DNA of 64,000 bases from Branchiostoma floridae (GCF_000003815.2 NC_049979.1:20160291-20224290), one strand, 5' to 3'. Positions 26,121-40,041 are shown, numbered from the stretch's first letter. A program made the numbers and translations. The notes: generated from the letters alone by a model not told the origin.

Positions 26121-27087
26121 TGTCTCTTTCATCCGGAGAAATCCATATTACCGAAGAGCAAGATGGGACCGACCTTGTAGGTGAATAGAAGGGGGGAATG
26201 GAGAAAGCAGGAGGGTCCGTTTTCTTACCCACCCACCCACCCTTATCACTGAAGTAGGTTCATTTGCAGGGACTCGGCCTCCATCACGCGACTTCGGCAC
26301 TACCCCATAACTAATGAAGGATGATCCGATGATTGTCAGTGTGGATACTGTGCTATTTTTCCACAAAAGGTTGAAGTTTGACTTGGGAGGGAAAGCAGGA
26401 GGTGGTGGGAGAAATAGGCGAAAAGTCGGGGTGGTGGAGAAATAGACGAAAAGTCGGGAAAAATAGGGTTAGTAGGAAGGGAATGGGGATGTTAAGATAT
26501 GAAGAGGAAGGTAGGGATTAACCTCCTTGGGTAACACAGCGACATGTACGAAGAAACTATTGAGAAGAGACGCTTGGCGGAAGTAAACAGTACTGCAGCC
26601 GGCAAGTAAGGAACAGAACGCGGAAGTTCCGCTTTTGGTTAATCTCCGGCTGAAAGGGTGTCGCTCATTACTGCAAAGCACTCAGGATTTTGAGCGCCAA
26701 CAACGCAAACAAAGAAAAAGAGGAACACTCGTTAGATTAAAAACGTTTCGTGGCGCAAGTTATTTTACAAAGGCCCTCTTCACATACTTGTTTTGGGTTT
26801 GACTTTAATAATTTATAAGTCTATACTTGAACCCGGTGTTTTGTCTTCATAAAATATGACTATGCAGTATAATGCACGATTAAAAGACATACAAACGTGC
26901 TCTCCCTTGGTTCCATAATGTGAATATGATCGGTATGAAGTAAATCTTTGTATCATAGTTGTAGTAAGTCTCAGTTACAGCTGGCGTTAGTTATTGCTAC
27001 ATGCACGTTCTGTCTGACTCTGTTCTTCTGAAACAAGCCCGTACACCATGAAATTGGTGGTAGCACGCCTTGTAATGTATATGTTCC

Positions 27088-27258
27088 TAATCTCCAAGCA
27101 GATCCTTCGGTACCATAAGATACGTATCAAAGCTGGCAAAGCCGGCCAAAGGGAGTCAGACGGGCACCGGAGCAAACACACTCCTGGGCTGGCTTCACTC
27201 CTCAGTCAGCTTTTGATACTATCTTATAAATGCTACCGTACAATCTGCTTGGAGATTA
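27088..27258. mobile_element. MITE, CTCCAAGCAGA family, with ATGTTCC flanking repeats
   Basis: Ends TAATCTCCAAGCAGATC and the inverted GATTGTAC-like/ATCTGCTTGGAGATTA. Both flanks carry ATGTTCC, consistent with an approximately 8-bp target duplication (hAT-like). It shares internal TATCAAA/TTTGATA motifs with the element at 16482. Confidence 0.75.
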
Positions 27259-27516
27259 GCATGTTCCTGCTTCAATAATAGTTATCAGGTCATGTGCCCG
27301 AAAGTATAAGAAATGACTCACCTGTCCGTGAAAAGGTAACGTCGTAACACTCAAGTTAGCAGGGCGACAATGTCTTCTGTTGTCGACCAGGAAAGGGAAC
27401 TGTGAAGTCTATAAATAGTACTTGTATTTCACTTCCCTATTCAGTCCCTACAGGTAAGCAGTCACGTGACCCACTGAGGCAGTCGTACTGCATATGCTTA
27501 CAGTCAAGTATGACTT

Positions 27517-27895
27517 GCCTCCAAGCAGATATTGGGTGGAATTGCATAACGTTTTCTCGATGTTGCTCTGTCATCCAGTCCACGTGCCTTATATGTTGCT
27601 TCCCAGAAGGTCACAGATTGTCAAAATCAGCAGAGACTCAGGCATATTTTTTCACCTGAAAATCTACCAGATCATATTTGATGTGGATCATCGGACGTGA
27701 CCTGTAAACATCGGTCAACCTTTAAAGATCTTATAAAGAGAACACCGAGCGTATCACTACCGAAAAATGACATTTAGAGCTCGCAGACTCGTCGTCCGAT
27801 CGATTCTCCTACTGACAACATGGACAAGGGCATTACCCATTTACTGACATGCAACGATAGATCCGATCATCACTTCCAGCATCTGCTTGGAGATT
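27517..27895. mobile_element. Possible longer CTCCAAGCAGA-family element
   Basis: CTCCAAGCAGAT at 27519 and the inverted ATCTGCTTGGAGATT at 27881 are about 380 bp apart. The interior was not matched to other copies, so the two ends may be independent. Confidence 0.35.
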
Positions 27896-30800
27896 AGGAC
27901 ATCACGTCTTGTATGGCAAGATGATGGTCGATGATAACTGGCTTTATTATACGTCCAAGTACAAATGTTGCCAAACTGGTTTCGCAAATAGCTTAATCGG
28001 GTTGTAAGGTTATAGAACAAATACTGTTCTTGTGACACGCGGCGGACATTTCGCGGCAACTCCTCAGCTACTTCCGTCACGGCCTGTATGGATTCCTGTA
28101 CACACTGGAGTAGTGACGTTAAGTTTTCTATTGGTTGTGTTAAACCATTTTAGGTTGCACCGACATGGGTTTGAATTTTGAAATGCGTCCGCTTACTCTT
28201 AGAGACGTTACTGACAGTGTTTGCTTCTATCCACATAAAAAAATCTTTGGATAATTTTTTCACACATCCTTCCCCAGTCTGTTGTTTCCTTAGGAAAATT
28301 CCTTTCCATCGATCGATATACATGTTTGAAAGGTACCAACCTTCTGACTACATAAAGCGCGAGATGCTGAGGCAAGTGACAGCTACGCTAGGATGCTGAT
28401 ATAAAAAACAACGCGGACGTACAAACTTCAAAGATATGTATTTATCAAATACCTAAAAAAAGTTAAATATAACAACCACCTGACGTATAATTCACCTTAA
28501 TGGCTCTCTTATGTATCGAATTCTGGAGTGACGTTGACAAGCCAAAATAAATAGATCATTTAACATCAACATCGTAAACGTGTTTACATTTATATATGAG
28601 CTTATTTTCTAACAAAACATGCTATTTTCTATCTTTACCTTCCATGCAAGCATGGATTCTTTCTGCAGCATACGTAAACTGGTGAGGACATTGGTCATTG
28701 CAATAAGCCATCCCACATTTCAGTGCTACAGGGGACTGTGGGAAAGTTCAGAGGTTAAGGCCCCAGAGAAGTAAACAAACATCCATGCGGAGATTTTGCA
28801 AGCACCTCTAGAATTGTTCATAAATGAGGGACCTTAAACTTCGACTCTCTGTAAAAATATAACCTGCCATAGAAACAGAAAGGAAATCTGCTAACCTATA
28901 TGTGCCACTAGGCACTACATGGGTTACAACTGTTACAAGAAACTTTGACCTTATACAAATGTCCTGTAAAATGTCATATATACTTCTCTCTCTCTTGTCT
29001 TCTTGACTCTTCTGTATTCAGTTAGGAATTAAGACATATACATGTACACAGCTTGATGTCAGTTGGACATTTTCCAACTCATTAATTTGATTAATTAGAA
29101 TGTAATCTCCTTCATTACTTCAATATGTGGTACATCATGATTAACATACTAATTAACACAGCATCAAATATAACTAAATTCACAAAATCTTGAATCTGTA
29201 TAAACAGATTGTCCTTAGTTTTTCATGCCTACCTACCTAGGAGCAATAAACAGATAATTTATGGCTAGCTAGACCGCTGCATAAAGTACAAATACATACA
29301 ATCAGCTCTTTCCTGATGCAGCTATTGCCCCAATTAATACATGAATATCATGCAGTACTGTGTACGTGATATGCCTCTTTGAGGTACATGTAACATAGAA
29401 GTTTCAATTCATACAGATAGATATGTCCATTAATAAACTAAATTAAGAGTAGCTATATAAACTTGCAGTTATTTGTCAAAAGAATAACCCCTCCTAACAT
29501 GTTTGTAATCTTTCAGCATAATATAACAACATTACATCTACATTCATTATCAACTCAATTACTGTAAGAATTCCTTGGACCCAACTGAGATGCAGAAGGT
29601 GACTTCATTTCTCAACAATACCAATTATTTCTAAAAAAAATCAACATGGCACAGGCAATTGGCGTGCAGCTAATGTCATGACCTGATGATATGGCGTGCC
29701 CCATTATGTTTGTGATGTCTCCGGTGACCCCTGGCTCTTCCTAATGCACAGCTTCTTCCATCACTGTCCCATGATTACACTCTATCTGCTGAGAAATGAA
29801 ACAGTCTGGTAGTTACAGGGCCAATCTAAAACCCATTAGGGGCAATCAAAGACTGTCTATAGAATACAATGTATGGCAGGGGCATGTTGGACCGTGTCCA
29901 GCTGGCTCACTCCTTTGGCAAATGTTCAACCTCGTTAAAAGAAAATTGATACCATTTCTTCTACATTCCCCCTTTACCCACCAAGTCCATATTATCTGAC
30001 TCCTGAAAACATTGGGGAGTTAAGTTAAATATTATCTAATACAAAGCATAACCCCTATGATGTAACTGATGTTCAAGGTTCAGATGAAAGCTTTTTTTTC
30101 ACCAGAGTGATTTGAAAATAAATCATTGATTATATCTCTGCACAGAGTCCTTTCTTCGATTTACATTGACGATGCACTTTGCTATAGGGCACCCCTGATC
30201 CACTGATATGTATATTATCTACGGTATTGGCAGATATACAGTTCAATGATGTACACTGTAGATGTCTACACATAAAGGAGAACGTCTTTTAGAATTCATT
30301 CTATGAAAATAGCTGGTCCATTTTTTCTCCACATTGATCATGAAAGAAAGACTATTTTCACCTTCCATTAATCATTAATAAGTGACGTTACTAGTATCCA
30401 AAAGTTCCCATATTCCCCCCCAAAATTCCACCATAAAGGCTTTTATATGATAATAAATATTCTTTCTCTTACCCATACATTATATATGTTAGTCCTCACT
30501 ACACAAAATGCCTACCTAACCTTACCAGACAACAAAACCTTCAAAGGATACACTGTCGTATATACCTTTTTACACTATCTACATGTATAACAAATGTACA
30601 AATCCCTCTTTGCCACGTGTAAAAATGTCTATACCCAACAAAATGTTCCCACTTGCTAGATTTACCTTACAAGCATTCTCACTTTTTTTCCAACATAACA
30701 ATATCTAATATGCATTTTTTCTGTCAGAATTTTCACACCATGGAATCCATAAACTATACATTCAATGGTTACATCCAGTAAAGAATAAATTACATTCTTT

Positions 30801-30910
30801 TGCACATGTATGGTAAACAGGGGAAGTAGCCTTTAAAAGAGGTATGGGGTACTATCTAGAATTCTAGTAGCTCCATATGTGAAGTTAGGGTTCTACCCTC
30901 TGCACAGACG

Positions 30911-31315
30911 TCACATGTGCTGCAGTTTGGACCCATTAGCGTGGTGGAAAGAACTGTTGGCCTGTCCTTTACTGTTCCTGCAGACTGTGGACAGGTATAA
31001 CGGCCATATCCCGTACGCCATTCTGTCCGGATCGGGTTTGGTGCAGGCAATGAGAAGGCAGAACACCTGCAGGTAAGGCACCAGGAGAAGTAACAACCAC
31101 ATCCAGAACGGGACGGCGACCAGTTTCGTGGTCAGCGTCTGTCGCCAGGTGAGCTCGCTGGGGTCCTGCTGCGCCGTGGACTGGATGTGCTCCAGCGCCA
31201 GCACGTTGTACGAGTCCGAGATCTCAAACACGTAGTACGACATCCACGTACTGGCCAGCAGGAAGGTGAAGACCAGGAGCCAGGCGATGCGCTGTCGGAA
31301 ATTCATCTCCAGCAC
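30911..31315 (-). CDS. LYSET: LYSET/TMEM251, lysosomal enzyme trafficking factor
   Basis: The ORF of 134 aa closely follows vertebrate TMEM251/LYSET: the MNFRQR start, then YYVFEIS-x-x-YN-x-LALEHIQ after the first membrane segment, a Trp-rich linker, and PFWMWLLLLLVPYLQ in the second. Two transmembrane helices lie near residues 10-30 and 66-90. In vertebrates LYSET is a Golgi protein that anchors GlcNAc-1-phosphotransferase, so that lysosomal enzymes receive mannose-6-phosphate. The coding region is a single exon. An alternative start at the fourth codon (MNFRQR) would match the vertebrate short form even better. The C-terminal 25 residues (SSFHHANGSKLQHM) are not recognisably conserved. Confidence 0.88.
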   Translation of the reverse strand: MLEMNFRQRIAWLLVFTFLLASTWMSYYVFEISDSYNVLALEHIQSTAQQDPSELTWRQTLTTKLVAVPFWMWLLLLLVPYLQVFCLLIACTKPDPDRMAYGIWPLYLSTVCRNSKGQANSSFHHANGSKLQHM

Positions 31316-31430
31316 TGCTACACCTCACGGCTCTCTAGCTGTACCATCACTGTGCCAAACCTGAAACAGGAAAACAGTGTCAGTACGAGAGGATACATAT
31401 TAAGATAGGACTACACTGTAGGTATAAAAC

Positions 31431-31931
31431 ATGCTCTCCAAATCCAATATCACAGCAGCATTCACCAAAATGCAGCCACCAAAAGCTTGTTTCTCGAATA
31501 CAAATCTACTCTGTATTATTCAGTCCATCTTCTACATTTGGCTGAGTGAGACCTCCAGATGGCACATGCTGCATGATGAGGAATCCCTTCTTTCACAAAT
31601 GGTGGCTGACTTGCTAAGTCTCTCAAGGGCCTCCCAAAGTGCAGCCTACATTATGCAGAAATGCCATCAGCAGCACTCTGAAAGGATCCGGGCACTGGAA
31701 AATTGTTGCAGCAGTTTTCTCCAGATGATCAATGGCCCTTCAACGCCTTCCTCCCATAGAAAGTGTGCCATAATGATCAGTGTACATCAGCTATTCATTG
31801 GATCCTGTCCGTCTGAAGTTAGCTATGGCTGGGTGGCGGCACCGTTCACAATGGTTTGCCATTATTGCTATCTAACGGGAAGCCAAAGTGCTGCGAGGGT
31901 CTCCAAGCAAAAGCAAAACGCTGGGACGTAA
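31431..31931 (+). other. Orphan 166-codon ORF beside the assembly gap
   Basis: The ORF has a helix-rich, Cys-containing middle (EESLLSQMVADLLSLSRASQ...) but no domain I recognise. It sits in a slightly GC-richer patch ending at the N gap. It may be a fragment of a repetitive element whose remainder is in the gap, or chance. No splice or promoter evidence. Confidence 0.2.
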
Positions 31932-32010
31932 CGAAAAGTGACATGCTGATGCACAAAGAGAGTGGTGGAACGTTTCAGGGAGTCCTCAAAAGTACCAAAT
32001 ACATTTATCC

Positions 32011-32689
32011 NNNNNNNNNNNNNNNNNNNNNNNNNNNNNNNNNNNNNNNNNNNNNNNNNNNNNNNNNNNNNNNNNNNNNNNNNNNNNNNNNNNNNNNNNN
32101 NNNNNNNNNNNNNNNNNNNNNNNNNNNNNNNNNNNNNNNNNNNNNNNNNNNNNNNNNNNNNNNNNNNNNNNNNNNNNNNNNNNNNNNNNNNNNNNNNNNN
32201 NNNNNNNNNNNNNNNNNNNNNNNNNNNNNNNNNNNNNNNNNNNNNNNNNNNNNNNNNNNNNNNNNNNNNNNNNNNNNNNNNNNNNNNNNNNNNNNNNNNN
32301 NNNNNNNNNNNNNNNNNNNNNNNNNNNNNNNNNNNNNNNNNNNNNNNNNNNNNNNNNNNNNNNNNNNNNNNNNNNNNNNNNNNNNNNNNNNNNNNNNNNN
32401 NNNNNNNNNNNNNNNNNNNNNNNNNNNNNNNNNNNNNNNNNNNNNNNNNNNNNNNNNNNNNNNNNNNNNNNNNNNNNNNNNNNNNNNNNNNNNNNNNNNN
32501 NNNNNNNNNNNNNNNNNNNNNNNNNNNNNNNNNNNNNNNNNNNNNNNNNNNNNNNNNNNNNNNNNNNNNNNNNNNNNNNNNNNNNNNNNNNNNNNNNNNN
32601 NNNNNNNNNNNNNNNNNNNNNNNNNNNNNNNNNNNNNNNNNNNNNNNNNNNNNNNNNNNNNNNNNNNNNNNNNNNNNNNNNNNNNNNNN
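32011..32689. other. Assembly gap (N)
   Basis: 679 unknown bases. ORFs drawn across it have no meaning. Confidence 1.
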
Positions 32690-35600
32690 AGTATGATCTC
32701 AGGCCTGCTCATAAACAGTCTGGCTTATTATCATATATATTAAGATGTGGTGTGAAAAAATAGAAATGCAAAACAAAAACTTTCCCCACTGCTTGAACAG
32801 TTAATTTTGACGTAGTGTACAATGTACAGTCTGGTTTAAACCATAGGATTGAACTATGAACATTAACAGCCTACATCATCATGCGTATATGACTATAAAT
32901 TAGTATAATCCAGATTTCTCAAATGTACCACAATCAGGGCTCCTCTGATACCAACTTACTATAATTAGATAAACATTTCCAATTACCTCCCGTCGATTCA
33001 TTATCATCTCTGTTGCCCTCTGAAGTGACTTAATTGTGCAATCAGTACAATCATACACCCAAGGGGGTAGACTGGTACTCCATTTCAATGCATGAACCTT
33101 TAAAGTTATGGCTGTCCCCTCAGCAATTCTACAGTAAGATTACTAATTGATAACACATCATAAATTACAGAAGCAAATATACATTAGATACATATTACAT
33201 TAGATCCCTCTGGTGTATGCGTTGAGATAATGGCCTCTATAAAATCACCAGTTATGCCTCGCAGGTAGCTCAAGACCTATTACTAATAGTGCAGTATGGA
33301 ATCATGAATCTCAAGGTTCAAGCCTAATGGATTTCTCAATACAATGTGTCGCACAAATTGACAACACTTCTGAGGCATTTACTATCCAGGTCAGTCCATG
33401 GCCATGAATTCTGGCTGGCACCAACATATTTTTATAGTCAAATTTATCATTTTGCTGTACGTCTATGCAACAAATTTGGACCTAAGGTCTAGATAAGGTC
33501 TCTACACATAGAAGAATTGATTGCAAGCTGTTTCTTACACGCATCTTTAAATTACATTTTGCAGTTTCTCAATTGAATTTGGAAATGGAATGTAATGTAG
33601 CGATTACAAGTGCTATGATAATCATGATAAAACAGTAAATATTGGGGGGGCATAATGGTGTACACTAAAATTTCTATCGATACGACAATGGTGCAGTGGT
33701 GATAGCTTTACAGCAGAGATTGTATATATCACTGAAGATCAAAATGCTCTTAGGCATATCCTATGGTAAGCGGGATGATCTACAACGACATTTCTTAATG
33801 GAAACAAAGATACCGTATATTCAAGTATTTTCAACAAATATACCGTAGGATGGGAAAGGAGGTTTTTGAAACTTGTTTGCAAATCGATGTTGAAACAATT
33901 CTATAGTACAATAGAACAGTGGAATTCTGCATATTTGTCGTGTCATGATTTTGTACCGAGAAAGCTACCACAGACATTTTAAGGTATACAGTACGGTATC
34001 TTATGCAAGAAATCTAAGTCAGTCTCTTTTCATATTATGCAAATGATGTCTCTGTGTGTGTATGTGGGTACTTAATGAAGACTCTAGGTTTCAAATAGTC
34101 CACATACATACATATCTCCGCCCTTTCAAGTTTATCTGATGAATCAGAATGTTAATCGATTCCCCTTCAAACAAACTATTTCCAAATTGAATTCCCAACA
34201 TGACTAATCGGTAATAACTGTTTTACTAGTTTCAATATATCCATCATACAGCTATATTCAGACTGTTATATTGCCTACAAAAGGCACTGTGTTCTCATCA
34301 AGATGGATTAAGCTCATCAAGACAGACCTTCAGAGTAGATTGAGGGAAGCTTAATGAAGTTACTGCCTTGGAATCTAATCACGGAAGGTCTGACCAAGGT
34401 GAATTACATCTTCTTGGAAGGAAAACACATGGCATCTAAGGTATTGATCACTTCCGGGGTCGATTTGGAGTGTTTAAACAAAATAGAGATTTTCAATAAA
34501 TTTTTATTGGTATTCATTTATTTGCATGTGGAAAAAAACATCGCTTACTTAAAATCAATTCACGATTTCTTGTTTGCCATAGCAAGAAAAAAAGTCTGAA
34601 TCTTCAAGTAATTGTAAATCAGAAATTCAGCAAGGAAAAAAGATTTTAAATTTAGATGGTCTCTAACTTCTAGGTTCGCAGAAAATTTGGTACAGAATAG
34701 CATCCTTAGATTGCAAAATATTCAAAGTGCCTAAAATTCCTCCAACACAAAGACCCTTGGTACTTCCTTGATGTCAACACAAGCTATCAACTACCATAAG
34801 AGAATATAGTACCTTGCCCCTGGTATTACCAGTACGAAGAAACTACGTTTGAATGTGGTGCTCAAAAAATTTTGTCAGAACGTAATTGTAAAAGATAATT
34901 TCTGGCTAACCTGGGATTCACAGTCATTACTAGTGAGCCCAGTATATCATAGCAAACATTAGAAAATTGTGCTGGATGGCCTTGAAACAATGGCCAGTAT
35001 ATATCAAACTGTGCAAGGAGCAAAACACATTACCTCAGTCCTGCCTCTGCCAGCCCTCTCTGCCTACTCATCAGAGATAGCAACACCGATATGTGCACTG
35101 TGGCAGTCTCTGACCGCTATTCCCCACGACAAGCTGTTAAGTGAATTGTCCGTGAAATGAAAGCAGATTTCACGATAGACGACAAGGCGGCAGTTTGCTA
35201 TTGCTAACTCAAAACACGAGCCAAAACGGCACTCGTCGCAATCAAATATATTTTCCGGTAATGTGGCCAGCGTCGTGAGAAATGCCGCCAGTGATTGCTT
35301 GGTGATTGTTTTAACAAATTACCAGGTCAATAACGATGCCGTTTACCTTTTAATGGGAGCCAATGGAAACCGTGATTTGCAGCAAATCTAAAAGACAAAC
35401 AGCGGCAGTTAAGAGAGAATACATTGGCACCCCCTCTTCTGTCAATGTTTTAAGGGCTACTAAAAAGGCAACAGCAATTTGTTTCCTTGGCTCTCCAACA
35501 TTTCAAGGTAATAACTTAGCAAGAGCACCACACGGAAACAGATTCGAAGGCTAAAGGGGAAATCTTGAAACTGACTTAAGTAATTAGTCCTTGAAACTCT

Positions 35601-37824
35601 GTGTATGCAGTTTTTACCTAAAGACCTTACCTCTACTTCAAGGACCAACAAATCACACTGGCATGTCCTTACCTGACAAATTTCCCTGAAATTACTTGCC
35701 AATGTTTTCGGCTAGCCTTTTTATTGATTCCCTGCCTGCTTGGGAGTACGGAAACTGCATGGTCGTCTAGTTGTATCCCTCATTTCTTATTAAGGTGACC
35801 TGGTTTTGGCTCGACCACAAATTACCTGGCACGGAATCTACATACTAGTACTGCAATGTCTGCAAAATTTATGTGCCTATTGGTCAAATGCATTTTTTGA
35901 GCCATAAAGTAGTGAAAATGATAGTCTTAAAAACGCACACTAACCATTATGCTAGATGTGTGTACATGGAGGTACAGTAAATATGTGACTTGGGGAACAT
36001 TCACTATGCTGAGAGGGTGTTCAAGATTTGAAAAACAGTCTATCTAAAATGGGTGTATTCAGTTTCAGGGTATTACTTAGTAGCAAATTGATCCCAAGAC
36101 ACGTGTACCAAATACTCAATATCTCTGTCTATTACATTACTAGTACATGTGTCAGCACTCAAAATTAAATCTGATTGCAAGTGTCTTGAATCTTGAGCAA
36201 AAATTATATACATCATACATACATGTATAACACATAGACTTAGTCAGTCAAGTGCATGCTTAATACTGCACCACCATATATATAGCAAGGAGCTTTAAAT
36301 AACTTATAAGTAGAGTCCACACATCAAAACATCAGCCTGGTGAATTTTCTCATGTCACAAGAACATACAATGTAACTTGTCTATGTAAAAAGGAAGGGGA
36401 GTGCTGAATCTCTAGCTGACAGGATTGGCTGAGTCCATTGGTCTGATTGCCGGGGGCAACTAAAAGTGCTGATCAAGATTTGGCAAGCGCATATCGTCCT
36501 ATACTACAAGACCGTGCAGTTTGGGTAGATATTGGCAGTCTGACTAAATTGCGCTCCCAACAGCTTTATGTGTCATTATGTTGCAATTTTAAGACCTTAT
36601 ATCCGTGCACAAAATAAAGCGCTTACCAACAAGCTTTCGATCAGTCCTCTGATCCTTATCATAGGAAAGAAGAAAACCTTTATTTGAATTTTGAAATAAT
36701 CTATAGAGAATTCAAATTTCTGAAGTTAGGCAGTATAAGGTTTGTAAATAGGTTTTGCTAACATTTCACGTCATTTTATGTCATGATGCAGACCCAAGAT
36801 ATATATCGATTCCTGTTCACATGTTCTGTCTTAGATACACCCCATCATAAACAATAATTTATAAAGGAGGTGCTGTACTGAATACAAATATCACACAAAT
36901 GTCACCCTCAACACAGCAACTTCTCGCAAACTACTTAGTGCCTCTTTCTCTGCAGGTGGAATTTCCGTGGAAAACCTTTTCCCCCACTCCATACCTAACT
37001 CGCTCCAGGAGGAAAATTCTAAATCACCTGGGGAAAATTCCCTACTTAGTCAACAGACACAAGAGATGGGGATATTCCTCCCAGGCCCCAACAGTTACTT
37101 TGAAGAGCAGTCTCTCTATCAGTCACCACTCTGACAGCTCTATTGGCAAGTATCTCCTGGGCATTGGTTGGGTATTAGAGTTATCTGTTATGTAGTAATT
37201 AGGACTGACAGTTCTGAGTGCCGTCCCACTTGCCGAGAATGGGAAACCAATACGTTTCTGTACTGGTGCGATGATGCGGGATTATTACATCAAAGGCAGG
37301 GGTTGACAAGCATGTAAATGTCTTGGTACAGTGGCAAATTGTAATCACCTTCGACAGTGGGATTTCCAACTGCCATATTCGATTTGGAATTAATTTTACA
37401 CAAATCGTCACATATTGTTTGCTTAATTACGCAAACAGCATCACAACTAAAATGTGAGGTGATGATTTTTAAAATTCTTTTCCAAATTCTGAATCCTCAA
37501 TTAACAAGCTTCTAATTCCATGAATATAACACCTGGTTATCATAATTAGTCATAAATATCACATGTGTGAAAATGTGTAATAGCAATAACATGTACTTGG
37601 ATATCACTGTTAGACTGGGCTACTAAAGATGTTAAATCTAAAACTTGAGAGAGGTATCTCCCTCTAATCATATATTCAGCTTAGCCCATGCTAAAGTCGT
37701 AGTAAAGATTCATAACTTGGCTGTTTCTGATATTGGGTCGACCTGGTGTAAAAATTATTATGCCCTGAGGCTTACATTCGAAGCAATCCATACGTTAGCA
37801 TTGTAAATCTTGTACAACTTCCAT

Positions 37825-38010
37825 TCAATAGGAACAGCCCCCATCCATAAACGATTCATGCGTGTACATATCGCCCCCCCCTAGAGGGGACGGAGGAACG
37901 ACAACGGTCGCAAAACTGTCGGTAGCTCGTAGATCTAGAGACGAGATCAAGTCCCGGGGCATGGAGGGTGGCGATCTGTCCATCATCTGGGACTGTAATT
38001 CACTGTTCAT
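37825..38010 (-). other. Possible orphan (last) exon, unknown gene
   Basis: A 61-codon minus-strand ORF in a locally GC/CpG-rich patch within AT-rich DNA. It is Ser/Pro/Asp-rich (DLISSLDLRATDSFATVVVPPSP) and ends at a natural stop just after MDGGCSY. AG acceptors exist at its upstream end (GAACAG, TTACAG, CCCAG) but the pyrimidine tract is weak. No partner exon was identified. Confidence 0.25.
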
Positions 38011-38330
38011 TGATAGATAATGAAGTCTTGCCTCCGTGTTTAGAGGAATTCAGTGAACTACAGCTGTTATGTAAGAAGCTATTTCTTTCATCTTATCATA
38101 TGCAAAAAGTGTAGGTAAGAAATGATAAAGACAAATTATCAAACTATAATCTTTAATAACACAGATTTCTGTAATAAACACCTCAAATGATATCAGTAGC
38201 AGTCAGACAATATCTTGATTCACTACTAGTAAATTGATTAAATAGAACTAACTCCATAAGAAGCACAAGAGCATAGGAATGCCTTCTGGACATCATATAG
38301 TACAAGATATTATGAGGCCAGTGCTCAAAA

Positions 38331-38531
38331 TACTGTAAATGCAGAAACTTTCGCGGTGGTTTAATGTTCGCTGTTTTCACAGTGGCTGCTTCACCACGAA
38401 CTTAAAACCACTGCTAACATTTTTTCCATGGCATTAAGAGACTACATGGAGACAAATGGTGCTCCAGCGAAAAGTCCTATTTCCCGCTACCGCGAAACTG
38501 AACCCCTGCAAACTTAAATGCATTTACAGTA
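38331..38531. mobile_element. MITE, TACTGTA/TTCGCGGT family, copy 2
   Basis: Starts TACTGTAAATGCA and ends TGCATTTACAGTA. The interior has TTCGCGGTGGTTTAATGTTCG, CCACGAACTTAAAACC and similar motifs shared with the copy at 56011. About 200 bp, non-coding. Confidence 0.8.
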
Positions 38532-39900
38532 CTTTTTTTCTGCCAGGTTGTCCAGATGGCAACCTGAGTCAAAAGCCAAGTTGTGCCATCAACAAGTTAT
38601 TACTTTCTTCAAATCAACTACATGTATACTTACCCAATTATGCCCTTCCAATACGTTTCACTAGTATGAAATTCTATACAAATAATCACAAGAAAAGAGA
38701 GTAAAAATAATTTCCAAACAATATAGATAAGTTCTACTGGTACAGTAGCACAATTCTGTTAACTGCACGGAATCCCCAAAACCCAAACCAGTGCGGTCCA
38801 GCTGGATAACTTTGCATTATTGCACCAGCCAGATAATTGTATGAAATACGCTGGCAAATAGGCTGTGCAATTAAACAGCTTCTACTGTACATATATTACA
38901 TTAGAAAGGTGCTTTACCATCTACTCCTTAAGACTAACAGAGTAGAACCATTAATGGCACCAAGGTGCAATACTGTTATTTCCAGATTACCAGCTCAAGT
39001 TATTATTAACTATGGATCGGTCCCTTGCTGCATAAGGGCAAGGACGTTACAGGGAAAATTCCTGATCCCTCTTAGTTTATAACCTCTTTGATAAGGGTGA
39101 CAAAAACAAAGGACATGAAATTATGAACACCCTTCACTTCATCACAAATATTCTTCAGCCACATCTCAGGCAGCAATCGAAATCAAAGTATCGTATGAAA
39201 AAAGAGTACTACTGGTATACCTAAGTAGAGGCACCGTTTAAAGAATGTTTTCAGAAAATATTAAATAAGATGTGAAACATAGATGAAATTTCATTTTGTA
39301 CAAGCTCTAAGATTAACTGACTGTGACAAGTGTTAATATTAATGAGCTTAGACTAACACGCATGCGTAACGCAGGAGAGGAAGAGAACCTCAAGAGACCT
39401 CCACAATGCACGGAGGCTGCAGTGGATGTTAGAATAAACCAACTGTAGAAACGTACCGCGCCTGAGATGTCATTGCAGATGAGGGTTTGCATGCTCTTTT
39501 ATGTAAGGCGTAGGCGGTAATTTGTAGGGAAAATCATCTTATGTACGTAATTCGTAGCGAGGCGACCAAATTTAGCGAAATTGCCTTCCTTGATTTAGCG
39601 TAATATGTAGGGGGTTCTTCTGAATCGTTGTCGGGACCCCCCATGCAGACCCTCGCAGATGACTTGAGCAGATAGGCCTAGATACAGAGACCATAGAGGC
39701 AGCGAGTTACACTGACTTGATATGTTTTAAATGAAGGCAGTCTGGGTGATGATTTACATGAACGTGTGGTACATGCAAGGAGGTTGAAAAAGGGATTCTT
39801 GGTACAATGCACATGGCAACACTAATGCCAGCACCAGGCAATCCACTCCTTGACTCTTTGGTCACAAGATTATAGTATCATGGTGTCATGTGATCTGATC

Positions 39901-40041
39901 ATCTCCAAGCAGATGTTGGGTAGAATATTGTGACTTTTTCTGATTACCTCGCTTCTCTCCCTGTCCTCCTTGGGGAATAGACTGATGGCTGTCAGTGAGG
40001 TCCACTCATATAACCTTTAACCCAACATCTTCTTGCAGATG
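39901..40041. mobile_element. MITE, CTCCAAGCAGA family
   Basis: Left ATCTCCAAGCAGATGTTGGGT and right ACCCAACATCTTCTTGCAGATG are inverted repeats of about 20 bp enclosing 100 bp. Confidence 0.7.

Larger units (their letters stand above)
25821..30910. other. Intergenic region, no firmly supported gene
   Basis: It contains the tandem TATA promoters, a MITE (27088-27258) and a possible second one between 27517 and 27895. The rest is AT-rich DNA, part of which may be LYSET 3'UTR. A weak candidate exon at 28639-28735 is listed among the rejected items. Confidence 0.45.

Noticed and set aside
27841-28130. Minus-strand frame with VTEVAEELPRNVRRVSQEQYLFYNLTTRLSYL
   Set aside because: Protein-like composition, but it does not join in frame to the upstream candidate and ends inside a MITE-like motif. 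Insufficient support.
28639-28735. Minus-strand candidate exon (KCGMAYCNDQCPHQFTYAAERIHACMEG) with CCCACAG acceptor and GTAAAG donor
   Set aside because: Borders look good, but joining to the next plausible acceptor near 28105 runs into a stop in that frame. No family was recognised and no partner exon is visible.
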